Shown here one piece after another: positions 8,701-18,577 of a DNA stretch of 64,000 nt (within the stretch, counting starts at the first letter, position 1; each line of letters begins with the position of its first letter). The position numbers and the translations under genes were made by a program. The stretch spans positions 1 through 64,000 of the forward strand of contig DGAD01000022.1 of NCBI GenBank assembly GCA_002382805.1, in the 5' to 3' direction. The stretch is from Clostridiales bacterium UBA4039 (GTDB taxonomy: Bacteria; Bacillota; Clostridia; Lachnospirales; Vallitaleaceae). The notes below the pieces were generated by a model. The model did not search any database and had not been told where the DNA came from. It was given only the letters and a program-made list of their open reading frames with translations.

Positions 8701-10140
8701 TAAATTTATAAGGTATGTATAGGTACGTTGAATTGATGAGATGCTTACACGCTCGTCAGGTGAATGTACCCCTTCCATATCCGGTCCTAGGCTAATTGCT
8801 TCTAAGTGTGGTAATTTTTCCATGAAGACTCCACCTTCTAGTCCGGCATGAATCGATTTTACAATCGGTTCTTTTTTATACATATTTTTATATACTTCAA
8901 CGGCCTTTTTTAGAAGTTCTGTATCATTTTTAACTGGCCATTCAGGATATTCTGCTGTTTTGATGAACTCAGCATTACAATAATTTGCATAGCATTTTAG
9001 TTGATTGGTAATATGCTCTTTAAGACTCGCAATACTGCTTCGTACTGCAAATAAAAAGACTACATGATCATCTTCAACAGCAACTTTTCCAATATTTAAT
9101 GAACTTTCAACAAATCCTTTTAATTCTGGGCTCATCGTTTGAATACCATTAGGTACTGTCATTAATAAAAAAATCAATGATTCTAATGATGCTTCTGCCA
9201 AAACTTCAACCGTTTTTTCCACATCTATTGTTTTACTTACGATTTCAATATTTGGATCAGATGATTGGTACTCGTGTTGGATTTTTTGTGCAATCGTATC
9301 TAGAACTTGATCAAAGCGTTCTTGTTCTTCTTTGGAAAAGACAATCGTAAAAAAGGCTTCTCGTGGAATAACATTATCTTTGTCTCCCCCGTAAATATCC
9401 AATAGAGAAAAATCAAACTCTTCATCTAGTTTACATAATATTCTTCCCGTTAACTTTGCTGCATTGGCGCGATAATTTTCTATATCCACCCCCGAATGTC
9501 CACCTAACAATTTGGTAATTGCTACTTCTTTACATATTAAAGAGTCTGTCTCGATTGTCTCTTTATATACCGGTAGATTGATGATAGATTTTAAGCCACC
9601 TGCACAACCAATGGTAAATTCGCCTTCTTCTTCTGAATCAAGGTTAAGATAGTAGCCTCCACGCAACTGATTTGCATCAAAAGCAATAGCCCCGTTTAAG
9701 CCAACCTCTTCATCAGTTGTAATAATCACCTCGAGTTCAGGATGTTTAACATCTTGCGCATCAAGTAATGCCAACCCCATAGCAACTGCAATACCATTAT
9801 CTGCTCCAAGCGTTGTTCCATTAGCTGTAATATAGTCACCATCTATTAACATATCAATGGGATCTTTTTCAAAATCATGATCCACACCTGCATTTTTACT
9901 ACAAACCATGTCCATATGCCCTTGAATAATCACACCTTTATGATTTTCATAGCCTGGCGTTGCCGCTTTTCGTATTAAAACATTCAGCGCGTCATCTTGA
10001 ACCACTTCAAGTTGGCGCTCTTTTGCAAACGCAACTAGATAGTCACTGATTTGCTTTTCATTGCCACTTCCACGTGGAATTTGGTTGATTTCATAAAAAA
10101 ACTTCATTACGGATTGTGGTTCTAAATCATATATATTCAT
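8686..10140 (-). CDS. pepD: Aminoacyl-histidine dipeptidase (PepD, M20 family)
   Basis: 484 residues, full length for PepD. Zinc-site motifs are visible: IIQGHMDMVCSKN, TLGADNGIAVAMG and TTDEEVGLNGA, with HAGLEGGVF in the C-terminal half. The enzyme is a cytosolic metallopeptidase cleaving Xaa-His and other dipeptides. Binding site GAGG precedes the ATG. The stop codon lies within the hairpin shared with the convergent hemerythrin gene. Upstream and co-oriented is the PFL-family/ACT pair, with a 40-base gap. Confidence 0.94.
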   Translation of the reverse strand: MNIYDLEPQSVMKFFYEINQIPRGSGNEKQISDYLVAFAKERQLEVVQDDALNVLIRKAATPGYENHKGVIIQGHMDMVCSKNAGVDHDFEKDPIDMLIDGDYITANGTTLGADNGIAVAMGLALLDAQDVKHPELEVIITTDEEVGLNGAIAFDANQLRGGYYLNLDSEEEGEFTIGCAGGLKSIINLPVYKETIETDSLICKEVAITKLLGGHSGVDIENYRANAAKLTGRILCKLDEEFDFSLLDIYGGDKDNVIPREAFFTIVFSKEEQERFDQVLDTIAQKIQHEYQSSDPNIEIVSKTIDVEKTVEVLAEASLESLIFLLMTVPNGIQTMSPELKGFVESSLNIGKVAVEDDHVVFLFAVRSSIASLKEHITNQLKCYANYCNAEFIKTAEYPEWPVKNDTELLKKAVEVYKNMYKKEPIVKSIHAGLEGGVFMEKLPHLEAISLGPDMEGVHSPDERVSISSIQRTYTYLINLIEAL

Positions 10141-10180
10141 TTTATTTCCTCGTTTCTATTGATGTTGAAAAATCTTTACC

Positions 10181-11539
10181 CTAATTTTTAAAGCTATGAA
10201 TTGGTGCAGGTATACGTCCTCTTCGATTGATGAAGGCTTCACAAGAAAAATTATTGACAGGCATAACCGGGGCATAACCAAGCAAGCCACCAAATTCAAC
10301 CATATCTCCAACATTTTTGCCTTCTACAGGTATAATACGTACCGCTGTCGTTTTTTGATTAATCATTCCAATAGCCATCTCATCGGCAATAATTCCTGAG
10401 ATTGTTGACGCTGATGTGTCTCCAGGAATTGCAATCATATCTAGACCAACAGAACATACACACGTCATCGCCTCAAGTTTCTCAATTGTCAAAGCGCCTT
10501 TGTTGACAGCTTTTATCATCCCCTGATCTTCACTTACCGGGATAAATGCTCCACTTAAACCACCGACATAAGACGATGCCATAGCACCACCTTTTTTCAC
10601 CTGATCATTAAGCATAGCAAGCGCAGCCGTTGTTCCCGGTGCTCCAACATATTCTAACCCCATTGCTTCTAAGATTTCAGCAATACTATCACCCACTGCA
10701 GGCGTCGGAGCTAATGATAAATCGATAATTCCAAACGGCACATCCAAACGTCTTGACGCTTCTTTTGCCACAAGCTGTCCTACACGTGTGATTTTAAAAG
10801 CTGTTTTTTTAATCGTCTCACATAAATGTTCAAAGTCCGTTCCTTGACATGCTTCTAATGCTTTATTAACAACACCGGGTCCACTGACACCGACATTTAT
10901 AATCTTATCCGCTTCACTGACACCGTGAAAAGCTCCTGCCATAAATGGATTATCATCTGGTGCATTACAAAAGACAACGAATTTTGCACAACCAATCGAG
11001 TCTCGATCTTTCGTAAGAAAAGCTGTTTTTTTGATCATTGCTCCAATGTCTCGAACGGCATCCATATTAATCCCAGTTTTTGTCGATCCGACATTAATCG
11101 AGCTACATACATTATCTGTTACACTTAGTGCTTCTGGAATCGATTGAATAAGAATCTGATCACTTGGTGTTGTTCCTTTGTGAACTAGCGCAGAATACCC
11201 GCCAATGAAATTCACGCCCACTTGTTTTGCCGCCCGATCCATCGCCTTTGCGATACTTACATAGTCCGTTGCGCCTGTACTTGAAGCCGCTAAGGCTATC
11301 GGAGTAACACTTATGCGTTTATTTACAATCGGAATCCCATACTCCTTGGAGATATCCTCGCCGACTTTCACTAAATTTTCTGCACTTTTTGTGATTTTAT
11401 CATATATTTTCTGATTGAATGTCTTTAAATCTGTAGACGCACAATCAAGCAAACTAATCCCCATCGTTATTGTACGAACATCTAGATTGTCTTCAAGAAT
11501 CATCTGATTCGTTTCTACTACTTCATTAATGTTAATCAT
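10181..11539 (-). CDS. PFL family protein (UPF0210, DUF711)
   Basis: 452 residues covering the whole UPF0210 family length. Conserved stretches include [28 protein letters not shown] at the N-terminus, [23 protein letters not shown] and [17 protein letters not shown]. The fold resembles pyruvate formate-lyase, but the function is not established. It is separated by only 17 bases from an ACT-domain gene, the standard partner of this family, so the ACT protein is probably its regulatory subunit (inference). Confidence 0.9.
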   Translation of the reverse strand: MININEVVETNQMILEDNLDVRTITMGISLLDCASTDLKTFNQKIYDKITKSAENLVKVGEDISKEYGIPIVNKRISVTPIALAASSTGATDYVSIAKAMDRAAKQVGVNFIGGYSALVHKGTTPSDQILIQSIPEALSVTDNVCSSINVGSTKTGINMDAVRDIGAMIKKTAFLTKDRDSIGCAKFVVFCNAPDDNPFMAGAFHGVSEADKIINVGVSGPGVVNKALEACQGTDFEHLCETIKKTAFKITRVGQLVAKEASRRLDVPFGIIDLSLAPTPAVGDSIAEILEAMGLEYVGAPGTTAALAMLNDQVKKGGAMASSYVGGLSGAFIPVSEDQGMIKAVNKGALTIEKLEAMTCVCSVGLDMIAIPGDTSASTISGIIADEMAIGMINQKTTAVRIIPVEGKNVGDMVEFGGLLGYAPVMPVNNFSCEAFINRRGRIPAPIHSFKN

Positions 11540-11556
11540 TTTTTCACCTATCTTTC

Positions 11557-11829
11557 TTAAATTCGGTGCATGCTGTCAAAAATTTCATCACGTTGCAATT
11601 GAATACGAACACCCAAATCATTCCCAATACCATCAAGGTGATCAATAATTTCTGATACATTAACGCTTGCTTTTGATAAATCAACAATCATCATCATATT
11701 AAAATAATCTTGAATGATTGTCTGTGAAATATCTAGAATATTGATTTGATTTTCTGCTAGATATGTACATACCTTTGCAATAATACCTACGGTATCTTTT
11801 CCGACTACTGTAATAATACCTTTATTCAT
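11557..11829 (-). CDS. ACT domain protein (UPF0237)
   Basis: 90 residues, one ACT domain: [41 protein letters not shown] domains bind small ligands, usually amino acids, and control partner enzymes. The gene directly precedes the PFL-family gene. Good binding site (AGGAGG) 5 bases before the ATG. Confidence 0.93.
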   Translation of the reverse strand: MNKGIITVVGKDTVGIIAKVCTYLAENQINILDISQTIIQDYFNMMMIVDLSKASVNVSEIIDHLDGIGNDLGVRIQLQRDEIFDSMHRI

Positions 11830-11838
11830 GTCTGCCTC

Positions 11839-12639
11839 CTAATGAACCACAATGGGATTTGAATGATAATCTCTGTTGGCCACTGTTAATTGTATTTGTT
11901 GTTTGGTTTCTCTATATATTTCATCAAGAAGATTCTTGATCGTAATATATGCAATATCCGGGTGGTTATTTTCCTTGCTTAAATGTGCCAAAATCACATG
12001 TTCAAGTCGTTCACTGAGAACGTCAAAAATCAATTGGGACGAGGACTCATTGGATAAATGCCCCAAGTCACTTAAAATACGCTGCTTAAGATAATATGGA
12101 TAAGACCCTGCTTCAAGCATAGCTATATCATGATTGGCCTCAACATACAATATATTTGAATGTTTTAATTGTTCAACAATATATTCATCATAAACACCTA
12201 AATCCGTCGCAAACCCTATTTTCTTATCTGCATTTTCAAACACGTAACATACCGATTCCACGGCGTCGTGTGATGTACGAAAAGGTTTTATGGTTAAATC
12301 CGCAACCGTAAACGGTTCATCCGGTGTTATAAACCGTAGTAACCCCTCATCGACTTTTCCTATTTTATTTGCTTTTTTTATTGTTTCCCATGTTCGATAT
12401 GTTAAGTACAGTGGTACTTTATAACGACGTGCCATTACACCTAATCCACAAATATGGTCTGAATGTTCATGTGTGACAAGAATCCCTTGCAAACATTTTG
12501 GATCAATTTGAATAGCAGTAAGTCCCTGCTCAATTCGCTTACCACTGACGCCGGCATCCACAAGTATATGCGCCTGTTCTGTTCCTATATATATGCTGTT
12601 ACCGCTACTGCCACTTGCAAGACTGCACAATTGTATCAT
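11839..12639 (-). CDS. Metallo-beta-lactamase-fold hydrolase (YycJ/WalJ-like)
   Basis: 266 residues. The metal-binding motif THEHSDH is at about residues 56-62, with further ligands in RTSHD and an aspartate in GFATDLG. The N-terminus IQLCSLASGSSGNSIYI is typical of the YycJ family, whose relatives are 5'-3' exonucleases or cell-wall-linked factors near walKR. No walKR genes are present here. It lies 10 bases from the ACT gene and 15 bases from the diguanylate cyclase, all on the same strand. Confidence 0.88.
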   Translation of the reverse strand: MIQLCSLASGSSGNSIYIGTEQAHILVDAGVSGKRIEQGLTAIQIDPKCLQGILVTHEHSDHICGLGVMARRYKVPLYLTYRTWETIKKANKIGKVDEGLLRFITPDEPFTVADLTIKPFRTSHDAVESVCYVFENADKKIGFATDLGVYDEYIVEQLKHSNILYVEANHDIAMLEAGSYPYYLKQRILSDLGHLSNESSSQLIFDVLSERLEHVILAHLSKENNHPDIAYITIKNLLDEIYRETKQQIQLTVANRDYHSNPIVVH

Positions 12640-12653
12640 TTATTTTCCTCTTT

Positions 12654-14339
12654 CTATATAACTTTGTCAAGGTCACTTGAGTCTATTGTAACACGACCAC
12701 GGCCATGTTTCTTACTATAGTACATGGCATTATCAGCTCTCGTCAATAGTTTTTGGCTATTTTTTGCAATCTCAGGATAGGAACTGACACCAATACTTAT
12801 ATCAATATAGACTTCTTCTACATATTCCTTTCCTTCATATAGCAACATAGATTCTTTAATATTCTTGTGGAGCTGTCGAACGATTTTTTCAGCTTCTGCA
12901 CTACTTTTATTGGGTAGCACAAGTACAAATTCCTCTCCTCCATAGCGAACCGCAAGCCCATCGTATTCTCGGGCCAGTCGATCTGTAATTGACGCACATA
13001 GTTTTATAGCCTCATCGCCAAACAAATGTCCATACTTGTCATTGACGGATTTAAAATGATCTATATCAAAAAGAGCAACCGATAAAGGCTGATTCTTTTG
13101 ATCAGCCTCTTGAATAAGCTCCTCAATATGATCAATAAAGTATTTACGATTATATATGCATGTCAGTCCATCTTTAACCGCCAGTTCCTCCATTTGCGCA
13201 TAAAGGTTGGCATTATTGATGGCAATGGTAATTTGTGTGCTGATCCCTGTAAAAAATTGAATATTCGCATCCGTAAACATATTTTTTGAGGAATGTTCGG
13301 CAATAAGTAATCCATAGACAATCGTATCACGAATTAGAGGGATAATGGCTAATGAACCGACAGGTCGTGTATGAATAAATTCATAGGCATCTTTTTCTAC
13401 ATTATTATCTAATAGGACACGATGATTTTCAAAGTATTCTTTTAACCTTCCCTGTTCTACATCATCAATCAATTGGCGTAAATAGTTGCCCTCGTAGTTT
13501 GATTCAATCTTATAATAATACTTCTCGCTACGTTCATCAAATAAAACAAGTGAGCATGTATCCACGCCAGTTGTTCCGATAATTGCATCCGTTACAAGCT
13601 CAATTAGCTCCCGAATATCAAGTGCCGTGCTAATATACCTTAATAATTCATTTTGTATATATATTTCACCTGTAATTCGGTTCAACCGTTCATTTGCGCG
13701 TTCTAGGTCGTATTTTTGTTTTGCCATTTCATCATGAATGAGCTTAAAGCGCTCTTGAGATAAGCGCAACTCTTCATTTTGCGCCTCGGATTTGCGATAC
13801 ATACTCTGATGTGTCGAAAGACGAAACTCTGCATCTTGTTGTAATATGCCATACATTTTAAATGCACATGATACAAAAAGGCTAAACGCCATAAGGCTAC
13901 ACAGGACTTCAATTGTAAATTTACTTTGAGGGACTGTAAGTATAAAACTAGGAATCCATAAGACAATGATCAAAAACCCGATAAGAATTTTATAATCAAA
14001 ATCATCATTGGGAATTCGAACAAACATTTCAAAAATATATAGCAACACAAGAAGTATTCCAACAAGCTGAAATACCATAGAAATTTTGGGCACAAAAAAG
14101 ACAATGCCAATTGAAAAGCCAAAACGAACAAGAATATATATCCAAAGCTTCTCAAAAAGTTTTTTATAAATAAAAACGGCACTTAACATTAAATATATAA
14201 GAAGATATCCAAAAAATAGCAGATCGGAATTAGAACTATACTCATTAATAATGATATATCCCGAATACAAAAATAAAATGGATAAAAAATGTAGATGTGC
14301 ATATAACACTTTGTGTTGTAGCCGATTTATTGCTTTCAT
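12654..14339 (-). CDS. Membrane diguanylate cyclase: TM region - coiled coil - GAF - GGDEF
   Basis: 561 residues. The first ~175 residues hold about six hydrophobic segments. Next come a coiled coil (about 180-220), a GAF-like domain (about 225-380) and a GGDEF domain with active-site GGEEF at 467-471 inside RYGGEEFVLVLP. An intact active site predicts cyclic-di-GMP synthesis at the inner face of the membrane, controlled by the membrane/GAF sensors. An REYD sequence sits near the usual inhibitory RxxD position but one residue too far upstream, so feedback inhibition is doubtful. It follows the FtsA-like gene by 15 bases, suggesting joint expression. Confidence 0.92.
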   Translation of the reverse strand: MKAINRLQHKVLYAHLHFLSILFLYSGYIIINEYSSNSDLLFFGYLLIYLMLSAVFIYKKLFEKLWIYILVRFGFSIGIVFFVPKISMVFQLVGILLVLLYIFEMFVRIPNDDFDYKILIGFLIIVLWIPSFILTVPQSKFTIEVLCSLMAFSLFVSCAFKMYGILQQDAEFRLSTHQSMYRKSEAQNEELRLSQERFKLIHDEMAKQKYDLERANERLNRITGEIYIQNELLRYISTALDIRELIELVTDAIIGTTGVDTCSLVLFDERSEKYYYKIESNYEGNYLRQLIDDVEQGRLKEYFENHRVLLDNNVEKDAYEFIHTRPVGSLAIIPLIRDTIVYGLLIAEHSSKNMFTDANIQFFTGISTQITIAINNANLYAQMEELAVKDGLTCIYNRKYFIDHIEELIQEADQKNQPLSVALFDIDHFKSVNDKYGHLFGDEAIKLCASITDRLAREYDGLAVRYGGEEFVLVLPNKSSAEAEKIVRQLHKNIKESMLLYEGKEYVEEVYIDISIGVSSYPEIAKNSQKLLTRADNAMYYSKKHGRGRVTIDSSDLDKVI

Positions 14340-14354
14340 TGGTACACCTCAACG

Positions 14355-16355
14355 TTATTTTTCCCAATAAATTTCTATATGATCCCCTTGCTTTATAGCA
14401 TCCATATAGCCTGCCTTTTTTTGATTGATTTTTGTAACAAGAGTCCCTTTTGGTTTTGTACGATCAAATTCAATATAGTCAAATACATCCACAAAAACAT
14501 ATTCCATTTTCCCAGATAACTCGATAGGTTCTTGGTTAGCGGTTATATAAATAGTATTTGCTGGTTCTTCATGTTTTACATTTACCTGTTGCGCCTCACT
14601 GGCATCTAGTTCTATGTGTTCATCAAACGTATGGATATAATCCGAAAAATAGACCCGTTGCTGTTCTTTGGCTTGTTGTTCATTAACAAACACCGATGTA
14701 TATGAAACGGAAAACGCCGCTAACACATCTTTTAAGGTAGGGTATATAATCTCAATATGATCTTCATTTTGAATGGAATACATACGTGATTTTTTCATTT
14801 GATTGACGAGAATCTCAACTTCTAGCAGTTTTTGTTCCCCATTAATGTAAATATACTTTTGTCCTTTCAAAAGAGCATCCACGCTTACCTTTGCATCGGC
14901 TCCTTTTTTTGCAGGAATAATGGTCACATAGTCATGCATGGTTATAGGAGAGGATAAATCGCCCTCCTTTTGGTTGATATATATGTGTGCCGGCTCACCG
15001 ACTTGTCCTCGCACCACTTTTTCTTCATTTTCAAAGATGTATTGTATCCCTTGACCCCGCTCAGGGATAAACGACTTTGGATCAATCCCCTTAAGCGCTA
15101 CAATATCCATTACGGTCAAACGATTTGTATTAAAAATTCGAATGGCTTCATCATTTAAAAAAACCTCAACAAAATCATGTTGATTGTTCTTAAGTCCGGT
15201 TAGACATATCCCTATTGGTGTAACGTATTCCGGATTTTTTTTGAAATTTTTATCATCTGCACTTACTTTTGCTAGAACGTCACGTCCTCGTAATGCCACA
15301 CGTTCCTTAACAATACCTAATGCATCGGCAATTAAATCCGTAAATCCGCTAAGTTGGCCACCACCCCCAACAACAAATACAGCATTTGTTGGCTTATCTC
15401 CATTTAATTCTTTAATTTTTTGACTTATGAGGGTTGCCAAATTCTTTTGAGATTGGGCAATCGTTTCACGCACCTCATGTAAGTCAATGGTTTGTTTGAG
15501 TCCAATTGCATCTTTAAAAGATACGGTTTTGCCTCGTCCAGAAGCTTTGATCTTTATCTTTTCTGCTGTCGCAAAATCAACAAGGTATTTGTGCACTATG
15601 CTTTCGGTAATCTCATCTCCTGCTGTTGGAATCATCCCATAAGCAATAATGCTTCCACCTTTTGTAATTGCGATATCGGATGTACCAGCTCCGATATCCA
15701 CTAAAGCAATATTGAGCAAGCGAAATTCCTTCGGTATAGCCACTTGGATTGCCGCAATCGGCTCTAATGTTAAGCTATAGACTTCAAGCCCAACTAGATC
15801 CATAACTTTATATAAACTATTAACCACTTCTGTCGGTAAAAAAGTACTAAGAACATCTACACCAATAGCTGAACCTTTATGCCCCAACAAATTTGTCATT
15901 TCAAAATTGTTTAGGTAGTATTTTGTAACACTATAGCCTACACAGTAAAAAGGCAGCTCCTTTGCACTCTCTTGATAATTAATCTGGTGCATGGCTTTTT
16001 CCATTCCTTGTAGTTCTAAGGATTGTATAAGCTGGTCTGATATTTCTGTTGTATCATCGATATCAATGGTTACAGATGTCTCCATCGTTTCAAGGACACG
16101 ACCTGCTGCAGCAATACATACCTTGGTTAGTTCTTGCCCCGCTTTTTTTTCCAGCGCCTCTTTTACTTTTCGTATCGTCATTGCAACTTGATCAATATCA
16201 TGAATTTGTCCGTCAATCATCGAACGCGTCTTATGCAACTCCATATGTGATGCAACAACATGAAAACCATCTTTTCGCTCATAGCCTAAGATTCCTACAA
16301 TTGAACGCGTTCCTATATCTAATCCAAAAATCAGATTATTATCCATCTGCTGCAT
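14355..16355 (-). CDS. FtsA-like actin-fold ATPase with long C-terminal extension
   Basis: 666 residues, against roughly 420 for ordinary FtsA. The first ~380 residues show the actin-type ATPase: LIFGLDIGTRSIVGILGYE, LTKVCIAAAGRVL, NIALVDIGAGTSDIAITKGGSI and NAVFVVGGGGQLSGFTDLIADALG. The remaining ~280 residues include IYINQKEGDLSSPITMHDYVTII and end DAIKQGDHIEIYWEK, suggesting beta-rich, possibly beta-grasp-like units. No membrane-targeting amphipathic tail of the FtsA kind is obvious. Similar long FtsA/PilM-like proteins occur in Clostridia. GGAGGAAGG precedes the first ATG. The role is unknown; cell division or envelope scaffolding is inferred. Confidence 0.8.
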   Translation of the reverse strand: MQQMDNNLIFGLDIGTRSIVGILGYERKDGFHVVASHMELHKTRSMIDGQIHDIDQVAMTIRKVKEALEKKAGQELTKVCIAAAGRVLETMETSVTIDIDDTTEISDQLIQSLELQGMEKAMHQINYQESAKELPFYCVGYSVTKYYLNNFEMTNLLGHKGSAIGVDVLSTFLPTEVVNSLYKVMDLVGLEVYSLTLEPIAAIQVAIPKEFRLLNIALVDIGAGTSDIAITKGGSIIAYGMIPTAGDEITESIVHKYLVDFATAEKIKIKASGRGKTVSFKDAIGLKQTIDLHEVRETIAQSQKNLATLISQKIKELNGDKPTNAVFVVGGGGQLSGFTDLIADALGIVKERVALRGRDVLAKVSADDKNFKKNPEYVTPIGICLTGLKNNQHDFVEVFLNDEAIRIFNTNRLTVMDIVALKGIDPKSFIPERGQGIQYIFENEEKVVRGQVGEPAHIYINQKEGDLSSPITMHDYVTIIPAKKGADAKVSVDALLKGQKYIYINGEQKLLEVEILVNQMKKSRMYSIQNEDHIEIIYPTLKDVLAAFSVSYTSVFVNEQQAKEQQRVYFSDYIHTFDEHIELDASEAQQVNVKHEEPANTIYITANQEPIELSGKMEYVFVDVFDYIEFDRTKPKGTLVTKINQKKAGYMDAIKQGDHIEIYWEK

Positions 16356-16412
16356 AATGTATTCCTTCCTCCAGTGAATTTAAAACCACATTATCTATAT
16401 AATAACATACTT

Positions 16413-17987
16413 TTATTGGTCTGTAATCTTTATGTCCTGAATATTTTTATACAAATGAAAATAATTTGGAGTAAATAACCCATCAATTTTATCATGGATA
16501 AACATCCCGTTTTCGACAAATCCTATGGGTATAATTGGAAGTTCACTCATGATTATCTCCCCTAATGCATTGAGTTGGTTTACATACTGCTCATCTGTTT
16601 CAACTTGTCGATATGAGACCAATAGTCCATCAAGATTTGGGTTCGTATACTTCCCATAATTATGTGTTCCGTTACTTCCAAGCACTTGCGTTAATGAAGG
16701 GACAAGACTGGTTTGATACACATTCAAGTACATGTCAAAATCCCCTTCTTTTAGAGCCGCTTCATAGTCTTGTCGGGCAAGCCCTTCAAAGAGAATATCC
16801 ATCTTCCCATCATCTATAGCATCTATAGATTGTTCAAAGGTATCAGCAATTTTACGTTGATTCTCATCTTCAAGTAAATATATAAATCGATAAGGTTGTG
16901 TCTGTGCAGTTGCTGGCATTTGTACCGTGTCTTTTGGGGTCAAATCAAAGGAAGCCAATTGTCCTTGAATATCAGACTCAAGATGAGTAGGTAGCGGCGT
17001 AAAAAACAAGTGATTTAAAAATATATCTCGACCAATAGTCTTATAATCCATCGCATTCATAAAGTATCGGCGCATATTTACATCTTGAAGGAGCGCCCTT
17101 GAATGGTTAAAACCAATATAGTAATAATAGGGACTTAAAAAAAGCTTTTTATGAATACTTTGATCATCTGAATAGTTGGACCATTCAGTTAGTACAGGTG
17201 CAATTAAGTCGATACGTTTTGACACAAACATATTGTATTGTTCTTCAAATTCTCGAACGAAGGTAAAACGCACTTTCTCAACATTAGCTAGTTCACCATG
17301 ATAGTCCACATTCTTTTTTAAAACTAGCTCAATCATATTTTGAAACTTCTCATACTGGTATGGTCCTGTTCCTATGGGCAGTGTTGGATTATATGTCGCC
17401 GACTCAAGATATGCCTTAGATATGATTGGAAATGTTAGTGCATATAGGTTATAGCGATCCTTTTTTTTGAATTCTACCAAAAGTGTTTGGTCATCTTCAG
17501 CGGATATAGACTGAATATATGTATTCACATATCTATATCCACTATTAAGCTGCAAGAGTATGTAGTTATAGGAATAAACCACATCTTCGGCCTTTAGTGC
17601 TTCTCCACTATGAAACTGAACGTGCTCTTTTAATGTTAAACGATATGTTGTATCATTGATTTGTTCATATGTGGATACTAAAACCGGTTCAATCGCATAA
17701 TACGCATCCGGAACAAAAAGCCCTTCATAGACGAGTTTTAACCCTTGATCCACATTATAGGCAACGCCATCTAAAGGATTAAGGGTCTTTCCATTATCCA
17801 TTGAAAGCTCAATCGTATCTTTTACATAGGTTGATTCAGGTAATTTTTCATATTCTATCTCGACAACTTCTTTTTCAACGGTTAAATGATCTAAATTAAA
17901 TTCAGCGATTCTTTGAATTGTCGTACATCCAGTAAAAGTAGAGCTTATTAATACTAAAAATAGAATGACTATTGCCTTATACTTCAT
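16413..17987 (-). CDS. Solute-binding lipoprotein, SBP_bac_5 (oligopeptide-type) family
   Basis: 524 residues. A lipoprotein signal peptide ends in the lipobox STFTGC with Cys21 as the predicted lipid anchor. Family 5 binding-protein features follow: the DNGKTLNPLDGVAYNVDQGL opening, LTLKEHVQFHSGEALKAEDVVYSYNYI, IGTGPYQYEKF, and a late LVSYRQVETDEQYVNQLNALGEIIMSELPIIPI. Such proteins feed oligopeptides to an ABC importer, but no permease or ATPase gene is adjacent. It overlaps the coaE stop by 4 bases (ATGA), so it is in the polA-coaE operon. Confidence 0.88.
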   Translation of the reverse strand: MKYKAIVILFLVLISSTFTGCTTIQRIAEFNLDHLTVEKEVVEIEYEKLPESTYVKDTIELSMDNGKTLNPLDGVAYNVDQGLKLVYEGLFVPDAYYAIEPVLVSTYEQINDTTYRLTLKEHVQFHSGEALKAEDVVYSYNYILLQLNSGYRYVNTYIQSISAEDDQTLLVEFKKKDRYNLYALTFPIISKAYLESATYNPTLPIGTGPYQYEKFQNMIELVLKKNVDYHGELANVEKVRFTFVREFEEQYNMFVSKRIDLIAPVLTEWSNYSDDQSIHKKLFLSPYYYYIGFNHSRALLQDVNMRRYFMNAMDYKTIGRDIFLNHLFFTPLPTHLESDIQGQLASFDLTPKDTVQMPATAQTQPYRFIYLLEDENQRKIADTFEQSIDAIDDGKMDILFEGLARQDYEAALKEGDFDMYLNVYQTSLVPSLTQVLGSNGTHNYGKYTNPNLDGLLVSYRQVETDEQYVNQLNALGEIIMSELPIIPIGFVENGMFIHDKIDGLFTPNYFHLYKNIQDIKITDQ

Positions 17988-18577
17988 AATATCTCCTGTA
18001 ACAAATTTTGGATTTCCTTTTTTTTAGACTCGATTCCCTGGTCCAAAGACACCGTGTAATCCGAATTATTCGCATAAAACGCTTCTGATTTTTGTGAAGC
18101 AATCATAGCTTCAGCACGTTTATATGGAATATTACGTTTTTCAACTAATCTTTTTAATCGAATCTCTTTTGCTGTGTGTATATAGATAATATAATCGCAC
18201 AACAAGTGTATATTCGCCTCCACGAGTGCAACGCCATCCACAAGGATTATGGCATAGTCTTGCATATTCTCCTCTATTTTTCGAACGATATGTTCACGTA
18301 TTCTTGGATGCGTCAATTGACTCAAATAAGTTAATTCTTTTTTATCTTGAAAAACAATCGTTCCTAGATGTTTGCGATCAACAAGCCCATGACATAAAAT
18401 CGCCTCAGAATAACGATCAACCAATGCCTGCTTGATATCGCTTTCTTCTAAGACGTCATGTCCGATTTGGTCGGTATCAATGACTAAACAGGTATAAAGA
18501 TTTTGTATATACCTTGAAAATGTACTTTTTCCACTTCCCGTTTCCCCGATAACACCAATAATTTTTGCTTTTTGCAT
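17984..18577 (-). CDS. coaE: Dephospho-CoA kinase
   Basis: 197 residues, usual length. The P-loop GETGSGKST is at residues 11-19, followed by DTDQIGHDVLE and the lid/CoA region LTHPRIREHI. It catalyses the last step of CoA synthesis by phosphorylating dephospho-CoA. The start overlaps the polA stop by one base (TAATG), and the polA-coaE order is common in Gram-positives. Confidence 0.96.
   Translation of the reverse strand: MQKAKIIGVIGETGSGKSTFSRYIQNLYTCLVIDTDQIGHDVLEESDIKQALVDRYSEAILCHGLVDRKHLGTIVFQDKKELTYLSQLTHPRIREHIVRKIEENMQDYAIILVDGVALVEANIHLLCDYIIYIHTAKEIRLKRLVEKRNIPYKRAEAMIASQKSEAFYANNSDYTVSLDQGIESKKKEIQNLLQEIL

Noticed and set aside
16049..16357. Plus-strand frame opposite the start of the FtsA-like gene
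   Set aside because: Low-complexity antisense product that covers the FtsA-like promoter side; nothing supports expression.
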